Source: Acholeplasmataceae bacterium UBA5617 (GTDB taxonomy: Bacteria > Bacillota_I > Bacilli_A > Acholeplasmatales > Acholeplasmataceae). Taken from it: a stretch of DNA of 6,005 nucleotides. Every line of letters starts with the position of its first letter. Positions within the stretch are counted from its first letter, which is position 1. A program made the position numbers and the translations under genes. Below are positions 5,359 through 6,005 of the stretch, in pieces. A model generated the notes under the pieces. That model worked only from the letters and a program-made list of their open reading frames with translations, was not told the DNA's origin and ran no database searches. Location of the stretch: positions 1 to 6,005 of the forward strand of contig DIKN01000106.1 of assembly GCA_002424575.1 (NCBI GenBank). Reading direction: 5' to 3'.

Positions 5359-6005
5359 ATGGATTTACGCAATTATAAATTTCTCGCCACCAACGCTGAT
5401 GGAAAGACGGTCAGAGGGACGATTGAAGCACTCAATCGAAACGTGGTTGTGAAATATTTGCAGTCAAAAAATTACACGATTCAAAACATCACAGAATACA
5501 ATAATCTGCTCACACGATTGGATAAGATTACGTTTGGTCGTTTGATGAACCCCAAACAATTAATCTTCTTTTTGAAACAGCTTGGGTCCTTATTGAATGC
5601 AGGTGTCAAGTTGATCTCAGCATTGGAATTATTATCCTTACAACAAGAAAATAGAAATCAACGAAAACTGTACTTTGAGTTATATCAACAGATCAATAAC
5701 GGGTTATCGTTTTCGAAAGCTTTGTCAAAAAGACCCAAAGATTTTCCGAGTTTACTCGTACAGATGGTTGAAGTCGGTGAATTATCAGGTGATTTAGGTC
5801 CAACCGTTGTTAAAATGGCGGAATATTATGAATCACAGATGAAAGTGAGCGCTGAGATCAAAGGAGCACTCAGAATGCCTTTGATTTACTTGACCGCAGC
5901 ATTATTGATTTCAGTTGGGATGTTACTCTTCGTATTTCCCAACATTACAGGTCTTTTCCAATCCTTTGAAGGTGCAGAACTTCCTGGGATAACAAAAATG
6001 TTTTT
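5359..6005 (+). CDS. pilC: Type IV pilus inner-membrane platform PilC (GspF family), 5' part
   Basis: The polytopic membrane platform that couples PilB rotation to pilin insertion. The first 215 residues are visible, about half of the usual 400 or so, and the frame is open to the right edge. Residues 5-45 (NYKFLATNADGKTVRGTIEA...) match the family's N-terminal extension. Residues 66-165 form the first T2SSF helical cytoplasmic domain, with FLKQLGSLLNAGVKLISALELL and the conserved GELSGDL (140-146). A hydrophobic segment at about 173-195 is the first membrane helix. Start: ATG at 5359 has GGAGTGA (5346-5352) upstream, overlapping the TGA of pilB. The ATG at 5352 is rejected because its frame stops after a few codons. 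It lies six bases after pilB, in one transcript with it. Confidence 0.94.
   Translation, partial: MDLRNYKFLATNADGKTVRGTIEALNRNVVVKYLQSKNYTIQNITEYNNLLTRLDKITFGRLMNPKQLIFFLKQLGSLLNAGVKLISALELLSLQQENRNQRKLYFELYQQINNGLSFSKALSKRPKDFPSLLVQMVEVGELSGDLGPTVVKMAEYYESQMKVSAEIKGALRMPLIYLTAALLISVGMLLFVFPNITGLFQSFEGAELPGITKMF

Noticed and set aside
1..6005. CRISPR array, tRNA or rRNA genes
   Set aside because: No spaced direct repeats and no tRNA- or rRNA-like segments were seen; almost all of the window is coding on one strand or the other.

Overview
The window carries part of a type IV pilus (type II secretion-like) gene cluster, with the end of an insertion sequence on its left flank. Base composition is AT-rich and most genes have strong Shine-Dalgarno sequences of the GGAGG/AGGTGA kind. 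UGA acts as a stop: two genes end in TGA and are followed at once by well-placed ribosome binding sites and starts in other frames. Together this suggests a low-GC Bacillota or Mollicutes-related bacterium using the standard bacterial code. An Izemoplasmatales- or Acholeplasma-like lineage is my guess, not something the sequence proves.

Layout, left to right. Positions 1-220 hold the 5' end of an IS1182-like insertion sequence. Its transposase starts at 135 on the minus strand and runs off the left edge. It has an extended -10 promoter, a bidirectional hairpin terminator at 150-181 and a putative terminal repeat ending at 220. From 2345 down to 222 on the minus strand lies a tightly coupled three-gene operon of minor prepilins, in the order PilV/GspI-like, PilW/GspJ-like, PilX/GspK-like. 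The last lacks Glu at mature position 5 and carries a long beta-helix-like C-terminal region. A 153-base divergent intergenic region (2346-2498) holds promoters for both directions and an inverted repeat between them. From 2499 rightward on the plus strand runs a second operon: a membrane-anchored extracytoplasmic protein that looks like a divergent VanW/G5-type cell-wall protein, then pilB (assembly ATPase), then pilC (inner-membrane platform), which is cut by the window edge.

How the parts fit: PilB powers pilin extraction and polymerisation through PilC. The three minor pilins would form the priming or tip complex, with the E5-less, beta-helix-bearing protein probably at the tip. The VanW-like protein is not a standard pilus component. 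By position it may link the machine to the cell wall of a bacterium with no outer-membrane secretin in view. The major pilin, prepilin peptidase, PilT and PilM/N/O are not in the window. The least expected features are the VanW-like gene leading the motor operon, the beta-helix minor pilin, the degenerate c-di-GMP motif of PilB, and the IS boundary almost touching the pilin operon's last stop codon.
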